DNA from: Flavobacterium hydrocarbonoxydans
GTDB lineage: Bacteria; Bacteroidota; Bacteroidia; Flavobacteriales; Flavobacteriaceae
Assembly (NCBI RefSeq): GCF_009789235.1
Contig: NZ_WSTB01000002.1
Coordinates: 310,001-374,000 of the forward strand
DNA: 64,000 nucleotides
Direction of reading: 5' to 3'
Position numbers and translations under genes: made by a program. Below the pieces are notes generated by a model. The model had not been told where the DNA came from and did not search any database. It saw only the letters and a list, made by a program, of their open reading frames with translations. Within the stretch, counting starts at the first letter, position 1. The number at the start of each line of letters is the position of its first letter. This document shows, in pieces, positions 9,701 through 18,581 of this stretch.

Positions 9701-11818
9701 GTTAGAGCATATTACAAGATCTAAATCAGGAATGGTTATGGTAGGCAAAGGATTTACTGTAAAAGTTCCTGCACTGGTAGCCGTACCGCCTGCTGTAGTA
9801 ACCGTAATGGTTCCCGTTGTAGCCGAGACTGGAGACGTTGCTGTAATTTGTGTATTCGAATTTACCGTAAACGAAGCTGCTGCAACACCATTAAATTGTA
9901 CTGCGGAGGCAGCGGTAAAATTAGTACCGGTAATCACCACAGAAACGCCAGTTCCTGCACAGGTGGAGGCTGGTGTAAAATTAGTAATAGTAGGAGCCAA
10001 AATAGTAACGTTTACCGGCGTAGCCAAAACAGAACAAGGCGAAACAGTATTTCGTGCCGTAGCGGTATAAACAGTATTTTGAGTAGGATTTGCGGTAATA
10101 CTGGTGTTCCCTGAAGCCAGCGTATCTGCACCTGCAGGCAATCCTGCAGTACCTGCTGGGCTTGCTGCCCAGCTATAGGTATAAGGAATACTATAATTAC
10201 CCGATATTTTTACATTATCGAGTGCCCACCAATGATCAAAATTGGCTTCATATCTAAAACGGATATACAATGTAGGCTGATTGATGTAGGCATCCAGATT
10301 AACGGTTCTTTTTACAAAATTCGTAGAAATTCCCTGTGTAGTCGTGTTGGTAGATACTACTGTCCATGTTGAATTATTAGTAGATACTTCCACTATTTCG
10401 AAATCGCTAGCATCCCAATCTAGTGTGTGTTCATAAAACTCTAATAACAAACTGCTATAACCGGTAGAGTTCATAACGGGTGATTTTAATGTGGTTGAAG
10501 CAGTACCGCCTTGTGCGGATGAATTACTAATATAAAACTGGCTGTAATCGTCTGAATAAAAAGTATAAGTTGCACTACCATTATGCAAATATTGGTAACC
10601 ATTCGGACGCAAAGTCCAGGCGGCATTAGCAGGAGTTCCTCCGGTTGAAGAATTTCCAGGTAACCACGAATTGGTGGCTGCATTAAAATTTTCATTAAGC
10701 AGTGTAGCAACATAAGAGGTAGGCGAAGCGGTTGCTGTTAGCGCCACATTGCCTCCGCTTATCACAGATGTAGGTGTTCCGCCTCCTGCAACAGTAGAAA
10801 CCCCCATTACAATACTATTAGAGGTAACAAAGTCTGTTCTTGATCTACAGGTTGTCATTTTACAGCTTACGACATCGCCATTCACCAGTGTAGTAGAGCT
10901 AAAAGTAGTACTATTGGTTCCCACAACACCGCCATTTAACAACCATTGATAAACAGGAGATGCCCCTGGATTAGTAGCCGTAGCATTAAAAGTGGCATTT
11001 CCACCTGTACAAATCAAATTGTTTGCACTAATAATTAATGAAGTATTACAACTCAGAGTGTTATTAGTAACATTAATATATCCAGAGTTAGCGGCAAAAA
11101 AGGTGGTATTTTGATTTCTTACATTGGCATTATTTCCCCAAGTATAAGTAGTGGTGGGAAGTCCACCCAATGTTAATACTGGTGTAGAAGAAGCAAATGT
11201 TCCTAGATTTGCAACAACCCCGGAATCGATAGTTATATTTGTCCCTACTGCTATCGCCCCTGTAAATGTTTTTGTTCCTGAACCGGAAAGGGTTAGGTTG
11301 GCATAATTATAAGTCCCTACTGACTGATTTCCTGCACCATTATAATTTACAGTACCTGTTCCGCGTGTAAAAGAAGCCCCACTACCAAAATTACCTGCTA
11401 CATTCAGAGTACCGGAAGTCATTACTATCTGAGAATTAGCTCCTCCTGCAATAGTAATGTTGCCTCCTACCGTAAGGGTAAAACCGTTAATCGTGACAAT
11501 TCCCAGTAAAAGCGCATTTCCATTTATCGTTAGAGAAGCACATTCTGCATTAGCAGTCAACGAAATATTATTACCCGCCGATATGGTCACTGTATCATCT
11601 GCATCCGGAATTCCATCGGCATCGGTACCACTGTTAAGCGTCCAGATCAAATTGTTATTCCAGTTACCAAGCAAGACTGCAGAAGAAGTAAAATCAGCTG
11701 CTTTAGCAGTATAACCACTCATTATTAATACCAACAGCAATAGCAGCTTCGCTATGCTTTGTTTATTGGCTTGAAATTGAAATGTTCGATAGACAATCAG
11801 AAGTAATTTTGTATTCAT
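6707..11818 (-). CDS. Giant multidomain adhesin-like protein with T9SS type C module
   Basis: A 1703-residue predicted secreted protein. A long signal peptide has its hydrophobic core at about residues 23-36 and a probable cut after AKA. A region rich in short beta strands follows (about 40-230, LTxxGNxTI-like), then an Ig-like segment ending in YQWLLNGG. A MAM/anchor-J-like lectin fold lies at about 366-543 (SSLLLEFYEH...WWALDNVKIS). A TIG/IPT domain lies at about 609-693 (ITNFTPAS...VVITGTNF). Ig-like repeats follow, two fibronectin type III domains (about 983-1163) and the shared module from about 1176 with its T9SS tail. The last 1.28 kb is nearly identical to the next gene upstream. Probable adhesin or matrix-binding protein; ligand unknown. 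Confidence 0.85.
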   Translation of the reverse strand: MNTKLLLIVYRTFQFQANKQSIAKLLLLLVLIMSGYTAKAADFTSSAVLLGNWNNNLIWTLNSGTDADGIPDADDTVTISAGNNISLTANAECASLTINGNALLLGIVTINGFTLTVGGNITIAGGANSQIVMTSGTLNVAGNFGSGASFTRGTGTVNYNGAGNQSVGTYNYANLTLSGSGTKTFTGAIAVGTNITIDSGVVANLGTFASSTPVLTLGGLPTTTYTWGNNANVRNQNTTFFAANSGYINVTNNTLSCNTSLIISANNLICTGGNATFNATATNPGASPVYQWLLNGGVVGTNSTTFSSTTLVNGDVVSCKMTTCRSRTDFVTSNSIVMGVSTVAGGGTPTSVISGGNVALTATASPTSYVATLLNENFNAATNSWLPGNSSTGGTPANAAWTLRPNGYQYLHNGSATYTFYSDDYSQFYISNSSAQGGTASTTLKSPVMNSTGYSSLLLEFYEHTLDWDASDFEIVEVSTNNSTWTVVSTNTTTQGISTNFVKRTVNLDAYINQPTLYIRFRYEANFDHWWALDNVKISGNYSIPYTYSWAASPAGTAGLPAGADTLASGNTSITANPTQNTVYTATARNTVSPCSVLATPVNVTILAPTITNFTPASTCAGTGVSVVITGTNFTAASAVQFNGVAAASFTVNSNTQITATSPVSATTGTITVTTAGGTATSAGTFTVNPLPTITIPDLDLVICSNEKAAGATFVYTNTTQAPNTYSVIWDTGLPPNEFVDVTDAALSGGTILIPIPASTASNFYSGIFTVKNANGCVSDEYSFTIQVAEAPSVSLTSSVLTTCYSASSQVLPLAYQLLAGLPNQYSITWDSTPANSFAAVTNANLPANTININVPAGTAAGSYTGTLVIRDSFYNCTESHAIQINVNAASVGGSVSPAQSVCTSATPLQSLVLSGHTGTILRWESATDAAFTSPVNIAVTSNTLPTGTIGNLAVSTYFRAVVQNANCAVVNSASVLISVYPLADAPIATGETNVTCNSMRVNWNAAANATGYYIDVATDSGFTDILPAYNNLNVNNVLFYDLTGLTGTNYYYRVRAYNTCSELNANTGTSVQTTALAAPIAMTGVRNCEGFIAQWNAVSGATSYILSVATDSNFSGPSHVINLNAADIGNLTSYDVKGLIAGTTYYFKIWSINATCGISALSSNVISIVAGSPSTITWEGSWPGGIAPTSADNVVFNAPYSSTGDMTACSCVVNSGVDVEINGGHTLTVVNAITTTGNLRFKNNATLLQTTNVQNTANIIYERETSVRKFDFTFWSSPVQDQKLIDLSPNTLSDKYQSYTGTAWTTENPQNVMKIGKGYNVRGPQSHSSTVKSDFLGGFDGIPNNGDLTSDQTILAGRFYLIGNPYPSAIDADELLADNSTILDGTVYFWTNNTGLTQNGNVYSYATNDYASYNGVGGVAGSGGETPSGYISAGQAVFAKTIAAGSVVFNNGMRVDGGSNKNGQFFKPKRAKKSNTERSRIWLNMTNDGGAFKQILIGYITGATNGYETKYDGVSTNAHAYVDFYSICDDKNLVIQGRAIPFEESDWVPLGYRSSIEGSSSFDITIANSDGVLANQGVFLEDKVSGTFHDLRASKYTFTTMNGSFKDRFILHFTNKSLGVDDFDTGEELVVTVNKKVIKIFSEKDPISSIRLFDLTGKLIYTKEKIDANEFSILNLHSSEQTLLVKVGLENHATVTKKIIFR
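6743..8020 (-). repeat. Near-identical 1.28-kb duplication, copy A
   Basis: Pairs with 12088-13368 at a constant offset of 5345-5348 bases. By eye there are about 45 differences in 1.28 kb plus one 3-base indel. Similarity drops sharply upstream of 8020, where the two proteins diverge to ordinary paralogue level. It encodes most of the shared C-terminal module. Confidence 0.9.
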
Positions 11819-12051
11819 GACTTGTAAATTTTAATAGTAGTTTATTCTAAAAACAATATGCTCCATAATTTATAACCCGCTTTGGATAATTGTAGCTCTC
11901 GCTTCTTTATTTAGAAGGGGTCAACAATACCTAAGTTGTAAAAAAATCCATAATTTAGTGATATTGAAATCTATTAATTCTTACAAAAACACCATCATAT
12001 TCTGGATGGTACTGAACATGTATAAATCATAATAAACAGTATTTGTTTTTT

Positions 12052-15000
12052 TTATCTATAAATGATTTTCTTAGTAATTGTATGACCATTCTCTAAACCA
12101 ACTTTGACTAATAATGTCTGTTCGCTGGAGTGCAAATTCAGAATGGAAAACTCATTCGCGTCTATTTTTTCCTTGGTATAAATTAATTTACCTGTCAAAT
12201 CAAATAGTCGAATGGAACTTATAGGGTCTTTTTCACTGAATATTTTAATTACTTTTTTATTCACCGTAACTACAACACCTTCATCCTTCGTATCAAAATC
12301 ATCCACACCCAAAGATTTATTGGTAAAGTGTAATATGAAACGGTCTTTAAAACTTCCGTTCATTGTGGTGAACGTATATTTAGAGGCTCTTAAATCATGG
12401 AAAGTGCCACTTACTTTGTCTTCAAGAAAAACGCCTTGATTGGCCAATACGCCATCTGAGTTGGCAATGGTAATATCAAAACTGCTGGAACCTTCAATTG
12501 AGGAACGATAACCAAGTGGTACCCAATCCGACTCTTCAAACGGAATAGCTCTTCCCTGAATAACCAGATTTTTATCATCGCAAATGCTGTAAAAATCTAC
12601 ATAAGCGTGGGCATTGGTACTTACTCCATCGTATTTTGTTTCATAACCATTTGTAGCACCCGTAATATAACCGATTAGGATTTGTTTGAAAGCTCCTCCA
12701 TCATTGGTCATGTTCAGCCAGATACGACTACGCTCTGTGTTTGATTTTTTAGCTCTCTTAGGTTTAAAGAACTGACCGTTTTTATTAGAACCTCCATCTA
12801 CACGCATACCGTTATTAAAAACAACAGATCCAGCGGCTATGGTTTTGGCAAAAACCGCCTGTCCGGCTGAGATATAACCTGAAGGGGTTTCTCCTCCTGA
12901 ACCTGCCACACCTCCTACACCATTGTAAGAAGCATAATCATTAGTAGCATAAGAGTAAACGTTTCCGTTTTGCGTGAGTCCTGTATTATTTGTCCAGAAA
13001 TAAACGGTACCGTCCAGAATTGTACTATTGTCTGCCAATAATTCATCGGCATCTATGGCTGATGGGTATGGATTGCCTATCAAATAAAATCTGCCAGCCA
13101 GAATAGTTTGATCGCTTGTTAAGTTTCCATTATTCGGAATCCCCTCAAACACTCCCAAAAAGTCAGACTTAATCGTACTAGAGTGACTCTGAGGGCCTCT
13201 GACATTATATCCTTTGCCTATTTTCATCACATTTTGTGGGTTTTCGGTAGTCCAGGCTGTTCCTGTATAGGATTGATATTTATCGGATAAGGTATTTGGA
13301 GACAAATCAATCAGCTTTTGATCCTGAACCGGAGACGACCAAAACGTAAAATCGAATTTACGGACAGATGTCAGACGTTCATAACGTATATTGTCTGTAT
13401 TCTGAATATCAGTTGTCTGCAATAAGGTTGCATTATTTCTAAACACCAAAGAACCATCAACATTGATTGTATTGACAATAGTTAAGGTGTGTCCATCATT
13501 GATTTCAACAGTTACACCGGGTTTAACTTCACAGGAACAACCTTCTAAGTTACCTGTAGAAGAATAAGGAGTATCAAATACAATATTATCAGTTAAAGTT
13601 GGCGCAATACCTCCAGACCATGATCCCGCCCAGGTTATGGTAGTAGGCGAACCCGCTACTATAGCTACCACATTTGAGCTTAATGCACTTATGCCACAAG
13701 TTCCGTTTGTTGCCCAAACTTTAAAATAATAGGTAGTTCCTGCCACTAAGCCTGTAACAGCGTACGAAGTTAGATTACCAACATCAGTTCCATTAAGACC
13801 TGCAACATGCGAAGGTCCGGTAAAATTAATATCTGTAGCTACAGATAAATTATAAGAGGTAGCTCCCGATACAGCTGTCCACTCTGCGATGAATCCTTCG
13901 CAATTACGTGTTCCTGTCATAGCAATCGGTGCTGGTAAAGCAGTTGTTTGTACTAAAACTCCTGTAGAATTTGCACTTAACTGGCTACAGGTATTATAGG
14001 CTCTCACCCGATAATAATACTGAGTTCCTGTCAGACCTGTTAGATCATAAAACAGAACATTATTTACATTTAAGTTATTATACGCAGGAACAATCGACGT
14101 GAATCCACTATCTGTAGCTACATCAATATAATACCCTGTTGCGTTTGCTGCAGCATTCCAATTGACACGCATTGCAGTACAGGTAACATTTGTCTCACCT
14201 GTTGCAATTGGTGCAGCTGCTAAAGGATAAATGCTAATAAGCACAGGTGCAGAATTTGCAATAGCACAACTACCGCTTTGCACAACCGCTCTAAAATAAG
14301 TATCAGCAGTAAGATTCCCTATTGTACTGGTGGGCAACGTAGCTGTGTTTGCTACAATATCTACTGGAGAGGTAAAAGCGGCATCACTAGCTCTTTGCCA
14401 TCTTACAACAGTTCCCGTGTGACCACTTAAAACCAAAGATTGTATAGGTGTAGAACCACTACAAACATTTTGCGCCGGCGAAACCGTACCACCTACAGAT
14501 GAGGCTACTACCGTAACAGTAGCGGTTATGATACAACCGTTACTATTGGTATAAGTAATGATACTGGTACCGGCTGAAACTCCGGTAACCAAACCTGTAC
14601 TATTTACCGTGGCAACAGAGGGTGTACCTGATACCCAAGGATTCGATGCATTAGGTGTGGCGGATCCTGTTAATTGCGTCGTAAGACCCGAACAAACACT
14701 TAGAGTTCCCGTTATTATAGGCAAAGCATTTACGGTAACAGTAGCTGTTATAATACAGCCGTTACTATTGGTATAAGTAATGATACTGGTACCGGCTGAA
14801 ACTCCGGTAACCAAACCAGTACTATTTACCGTGGCGACAGATGGTGTACCGGATACCCAAGGATTTGATGCATTTGGTGTGGCAGATCCTGTTAACTGTG
14901 TAGTAGCGGAAATACAAACACTTAGAGTTCCCGTTATAATAGGCAAAGCATTTACGGTAACGGTAGCCGTTCTTATACAGCCGTTACTATTGGTATAAGT

Positions 15001-18000
15001 AATGATACTGGTACCGGCTGAAACTCCGGTAACCAAACCAGTACTATTTACCGTGGCAACAGAGGGTGTACCGGATACCCAAGGATTCGATGCGTTGGGT
15101 GTGGCAGAACCTGTTAACTGTGTAGTTGCGCCAATACAAACACCTAAAGTGCCTGATATCGTAGGCAGAGCATTTACCGTAACGGTAGCCGTTATGATAC
15201 AGCCGTTACTATTGGTATAGGTAATGATACTGGTACCGGCTGAAACTCCGGTAACCAAACCTGTACTATTTACCGTGGCGACAGCTGGTGTACCTGAAAC
15301 CCAAGGATTTGATGCATTTGGTGTGGCAGATCCTGTTAACTGTGTAGTAGCGGCAATACAAACACTTAGAGTTCCCGTTATAATAGGCAAAGCATTTACG
15401 GTAACGGTAGCAGTTCTTATACAGCCGTTACTATTGGTATAAGTAATAATACTAGTACCGGCTGAAACTCCGGTAACCAAACCAGTACTATTTACCGTGG
15501 CAACAGAGGGTGTACCGGATACCCAGGGATTCGATGCATTAGGTGTGGCCGATCCTGTTAATTGTGTAGTTGCGCCAATACAAACACCTAAAGTGCCCGA
15601 TATCGTAGGTAACGCATTTACCGTAACGGTAGCCGTTATGATACAGCCGTTACTATTGGTATAGGTAATGATACTGGTACCGGCTGAAACTCCGGTAACC
15701 AAACCAGTACTATTTACCGTGGCAACAGAGGGTGTACCGGATACCCAGGGATTCGATGCATTAGGTGTGGCGGATCCTGTTAATTGTGTCGTAAGACCTG
15801 CACAAACACTTAGAGTTCCCGTTATAATAGGCAAAGCATTTACCGTAACGGTAGCTGTTCTTATACAACCGTTACTATTGGTATAGGTAATGATACTGGT
15901 ACCGGCTGAAACTCCGGTAACCAAACCAGTACTATTTACCGTGGCGACAGATGGTGTACCTGAAACCCACGGATTCGATGCGTTGGGTGTGGCTGAACCT
16001 GTTAATTGTGTAGTAGCGGCAATACAAACACTTAGAGTTCCCGTTATAATAGGCAAAGCATTTACCGTAACGGTAGCTGTTCTTATACAGCCGTTACTAT
16101 TGGTATAAGTAATGATACTGGTACCGGCTGAAACTCCGGTAACCAAACCAGTACTATTTACCGTGGCAACAGAGGGTGTACCGGATACCCAGGGATTCGA
16201 TGCGTTGGGTGTGGCGGAGCCTGTTAATTGTGTAGTTGCGCCAATACAAACACCTAAAGTGCCTGATATCGTAGGTAACGCATTTACCGTAACGGTAGCC
16301 GTTATGATACAGCCGTTACTATTGGTATAAGTAATAATACTAGTACCGGCTGAAACTCCGGTAACCAAACCAGTACTATTTACCGTGGCAACAGAGGGTG
16401 TACCGGATACCCAGGGATTCGATGCGTTGGGTGTCGCTGAACCTGTTAATTGTGTAGTAAGACCTGCACAAACACTTAGAGTTCCCGATATAATAGGCAA
16501 AGCATTTACGGTAACGGTAAAATTGCTTGCTACACTTGTACAAGTCCCGTTTTTAACTGTTAATGTTCCCGTATAAGTATTAACGGTAGTACCGGCTGGT
16601 ATATTAATCGTAATGGGACTTGCTGGTAAAGCAGCATCTGTAACAGCTGCAAAACTGTTAGTAGGCGAAGCATTCCAGGTGATACTATACGTTGTAGGTG
16701 ATAATGTTGTGGCTGTATAGGCTAAAGGAGTAGTTTGTGCGCTCGCACTGAAACAAACTGGAGTGGCAGCTGGTGCTAATGTAATGGTTGGCAATTCATT
16801 TATTACGTAAGTAACAGAAGATCTACAGCCAGAATTTTCATATCCTGCATAAAAGGTATAAGTTCCGGCGGTATTTGTATTAGGCAAACCAGATCCTGTA
16901 AGCCCAACCGGACTAAAGGAACTACCTGTGCTTATTGGAGACCCTCCTGTTGGAGTAGTGTACCAATTGGGCATTATTTTAATACCCTGTCCTGCTGGAG
17001 GTGTTATTGTCCAGGCAAACTCAGTTCCATCAGTGATAGGAGAAAATGCAGTTGTGATCAGTGTATAATTTACGCCCGCAAGTAAAGGAACATTATTCAT
17101 AACTGGTTCATCATTAACCAATATTAAGAGATCATCATCTCCTATTACAAATGTCCCTCCACCACAAGTTCCGGGAGAAAGATTGCCTGTATAAATATAT
17201 CCAATACCGTTTATAGCACCATTAGCATCCATAGCAAAAGTATAGTTTCCTGATGCCGTTACCTGAAAACCGGTCATAACATAACCAGTAGGCTGTCCCG
17301 CTACAAACTGACAGGTGGTTGTATTATTATATCCTATCCCTACCGCTTCGCCTGGAGGTCTATCGGCTGTGGCATTTGCCGTGACATCAAAAAAACCTGT
17401 AATTCTGGTCGTTACCGGAGCCGAAGCTACAACAGATCCGGCACTTAAGGCTTGAGAAGCACCTCCCTTACAAGAATTAACTCCTGTCAGTGTTAAACTT
17501 GTACAAGTAACGGCTCCCACATTGACAACTCCCGTCAATCCGGAACCTGCCAAAAAATAAGTATTGTTTTTAAAGTTAACGCTATTAGTTGCGGTAGTAC
17601 TACCCCATCTTCCGGAAGCAGTACCTGTTCCTCCTAATGTTAACGTACCGGCCGGATGAACAAAACTTCTTAAATCGGCCTTGACTCCTGATGCTATCGA
17701 AAGATTTCCTCCGATAGTCATTGCGGCTAAAAAGGCCTTAGAACCACTGCCAGAAAGTACTACATTATTAAATGAGGTTGCCGTAGCAGGAAGCGATTGA
17801 TTGTTAGTATTATAAAACTCCACGGTTCCTGTGCCCGGTACAAACGCAGCTGTTCCGGATTTTGTCATATTGCCTCCTATTCTTATAAGTCCCGAATTAG
17901 CATTTGTTGTAGAGGTACTGCTCATATCAAAAGCTCCGGTAATAGTGTGTGTAAAACCGCTTCCGAAATTGAAGGTAGCTGAAGTACTGCTATCTGAAAA

Positions 18001-18015
18001 AGATCCGGCGTTCAT
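12052..18015 (-). CDS. Giant BIG2-repeat surface protein with T9SS type C module, 5'-truncated
   Basis: The 1987-residue frame is counted from the first in-frame ATG, but this ATG is internal: the frame stays open and protein-like for a further 200 bases upstream and no signal peptide is found. Beta-strand-rich sequence leads to a PPC-like region at about residues 202-345. Nine 74-residue BIG2-like repeats follow (about 503-1169; core ATVNSTGLVTGVSAGTS). Two FN3 domains lie at about 1267-1448 and the shared T9SS module starts at about 1458. Without a Sec signal the product could not reach the T9SS, so the gene is probably a pseudogene or a silent reservoir of repeats. The alternative is an assembly error or a start I cannot see. 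Confidence 0.75.
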   Translation of the reverse strand: MNAGSFSDSSTSATFNFGSGFTHTITGAFDMSSTSTTNANSGLIRIGGNMTKSGTAAFVPGTGTVEFYNTNNQSLPATATSFNNVVLSGSGSKAFLAAMTIGGNLSIASGVKADLRSFVHPAGTLTLGGTGTASGRWGSTTATNSVNFKNNTYFLAGSGLTGVVNVGAVTCTSLTLTGVNSCKGGASQALSAGSVVASAPVTTRITGFFDVTANATADRPPGEAVGIGYNNTTTCQFVAGQPTGYVMTGFQVTASGNYTFAMDANGAINGIGYIYTGNLSPGTCGGGTFVIGDDDLLILVNDEPVMNNVPLLAGVNYTLITTAFSPITDGTEFAWTITPPAGQGIKIMPNWYTTPTGGSPISTGSSFSPVGLTGSGLPNTNTAGTYTFYAGYENSGCRSSVTYVINELPTITLAPAATPVCFSASAQTTPLAYTATTLSPTTYSITWNASPTNSFAAVTDAALPASPITINIPAGTTVNTYTGTLTVKNGTCTSVASNFTVTVNALPIISGTLSVCAGLTTQLTGSATPNASNPWVSGTPSVATVNSTGLVTGVSAGTSIITYTNSNGCIITATVTVNALPTISGTLGVCIGATTQLTGSATPNASNPWVSGTPSVATVNSTGLVTGVSAGTSIITYTNSNGCIRTATVTVNALPIITGTLSVCIAATTQLTGSATPNASNPWVSGTPSVATVNSTGLVTGVSAGTSIITYTNSNGCIRTATVTVNALPIITGTLSVCAGLTTQLTGSATPNASNPWVSGTPSVATVNSTGLVTGVSAGTSIITYTNSNGCIITATVTVNALPTISGTLGVCIGATTQLTGSATPNASNPWVSGTPSVATVNSTGLVTGVSAGTSIITYTNSNGCIRTATVTVNALPIITGTLSVCIAATTQLTGSATPNASNPWVSGTPAVATVNSTGLVTGVSAGTSIITYTNSNGCIITATVTVNALPTISGTLGVCIGATTQLTGSATPNASNPWVSGTPSVATVNSTGLVTGVSAGTSIITYTNSNGCIRTATVTVNALPIITGTLSVCISATTQLTGSATPNASNPWVSGTPSVATVNSTGLVTGVSAGTSIITYTNSNGCIITATVTVNALPIITGTLSVCSGLTTQLTGSATPNASNPWVSGTPSVATVNSTGLVTGVSAGTSIITYTNSNGCIITATVTVVASSVGGTVSPAQNVCSGSTPIQSLVLSGHTGTVVRWQRASDAAFTSPVDIVANTATLPTSTIGNLTADTYFRAVVQSGSCAIANSAPVLISIYPLAAAPIATGETNVTCTAMRVNWNAAANATGYYIDVATDSGFTSIVPAYNNLNVNNVLFYDLTGLTGTQYYYRVRAYNTCSQLSANSTGVLVQTTALPAPIAMTGTRNCEGFIAEWTAVSGATSYNLSVATDINFTGPSHVAGLNGTDVGNLTSYAVTGLVAGTTYYFKVWATNGTCGISALSSNVVAIVAGSPTTITWAGSWSGGIAPTLTDNIVFDTPYSSTGNLEGCSCEVKPGVTVEINDGHTLTIVNTINVDGSLVFRNNATLLQTTDIQNTDNIRYERLTSVRKFDFTFWSSPVQDQKLIDLSPNTLSDKYQSYTGTAWTTENPQNVMKIGKGYNVRGPQSHSSTIKSDFLGVFEGIPNNGNLTSDQTILAGRFYLIGNPYPSAIDADELLADNSTILDGTVYFWTNNTGLTQNGNVYSYATNDYASYNGVGGVAGSGGETPSGYISAGQAVFAKTIAAGSVVFNNGMRVDGGSNKNGQFFKPKRAKKSNTERSRIWLNMTNDGGAFKQILIGYITGATNGYETKYDGVSTNAHAYVDFYSICDDKNLVIQGRAIPFEESDWVPLGYRSSIEGSSSFDITIANSDGVLANQGVFLEDKVSGTFHDLRASKYTFTTMNGSFKDRFILHFTNKSLGVDDFDTKDEGVVVTVNKKVIKIFSEKDPISSIRLFDLTGKLIYTKEKIDANEFSILNLHSSEQTLLVKVGLENGHTITKKIIYR
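12088..13368 (-). repeat. Near-identical 1.28-kb duplication, copy B
   Basis: Partner of 6743-8020. The two carry the same coding frame, so recent tandem duplication or gene conversion has kept the C-terminal modules of the two neighbours alike. Confidence 0.9.
14510..16507 (-). repeat. Nine tandem 222-bp repeats encoding BIG2-like domains
   Basis: Exactly spaced 222-bp units (anchor sequence at 14558, 14780, 15002, 15224, 15446, 15668, 15890, 16112 and 16334). Each codes for 74 residues. The core is almost invariant; the variable part is the short LPxIxGTLxVCxxxTTQ stretch, which alternates between a few types. This suggests unequal crossing-over and concerted evolution, so copy number may vary between strains. 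Confidence 0.95.
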
Positions 18016-18219
18016 AGCGCCACTTAGTGTTGCTGTTCCTGCTGTTTTATTTACGGTTACCGCTCCTGTAGTGGTAAAACCGGCAATACTCTGAGTAGCA
18101 GCCGCGCCATCAATAGTAATTGCAGAACTACCTGCCGTAAAAGTGCCACTATTGGTAAAGCTGAGTATAACACCTACAAGGCTGAACTTAAATAGTACCT
18201 CAACAACAAAAAGATAGAA
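18016..18219 (-). other. Open coding remnant upstream of the BIG2-repeat gene
   Basis: Read on the minus strand, this continues the downstream frame with typical repeat-protein sequence (FTNSGTFTAGSSAITIDGA, then AGFTTGAVTVNKTAGT) back to a stop at 18220-18222. There is no ATG, GTG or TTG start in it. The first 15-20 residues after the stop look unrelated, which places the break at about 18170-18200. Confidence 0.75.
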
Positions 18220-18229
18220 TCAAATATAT

Positions 18230-18373
18230 TTGAATAGCCTCCAACTTTAGTTGGAGATGAACAAGATGGAAAGAGAATTGGCTTTAGCCGAAGAAAAAGC
18301 AAACTACTTATTGGGCTAAAGCCTTACTATCGCATAAATTATAACCTTCCAACTAAAGTTGGAGGCTATTCAA
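18230..18373. repeat. REPIN/MITE-like inverted-repeat element
   Basis: Perfect 26-bp inverted arms (18230-18255 and 18348-18373). Each arm holds its own palindrome (CCAACTTTAGTTGG). An inner inverted pair (GGCTTTAGCC near 18280 and GGCTAAAGCC near 18314) lies between. The nested layout resembles a pair of REP sequences mobilised by a RAYT/IS200-type transposase; no transposase is in the window. It fills most of the gap between two giant genes, right where the downstream gene has lost its start. Confidence 0.75.
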
Positions 18374-18450
18374 TACAAATCCAGGTCAGGCTACAAGGTA
18401 TTAGTAACTTTGTGGCGTATTTTTAAAACACAAAACCTCTCTTTTAACCC

Positions 18451-18482
18451 AAAAAAAATCCACTTGCTCTCACAAGTGGATT
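18451..18482 (-). terminator. Rho-independent terminator of the 2294-residue surface protein gene
   Basis: A 10-bp stem (18457-18466 with 18473-18482), a 6-base loop and a run of eight T on the minus strand, about 100 bases past the stop. Confidence 0.8.
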
Positions 18483-18581
18483 GGTATTAGGATGGATGAC
18501 TGTGTTGTTTTACAAACACAAATCGCACACAGACTGGGCAAAATCTTTTAATCCTTTACCCTGTGGTACTCCATTTTGTTT

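Noticed and set aside
14510..16507. Regular direct repeats considered as a CRISPR array
   Set aside because: The period is 222 bases, the repeats are coding and in frame, and there are no unique spacers or cas genes.
14558..16576. A ladder of 72-residue open frames on the plus strand, one in each 222-bp repeat
   Set aside because: They are the antisense shadow of the BIG2 repeats; their even spacing only reflects the repeat length, and no promoter or start signal supports them.
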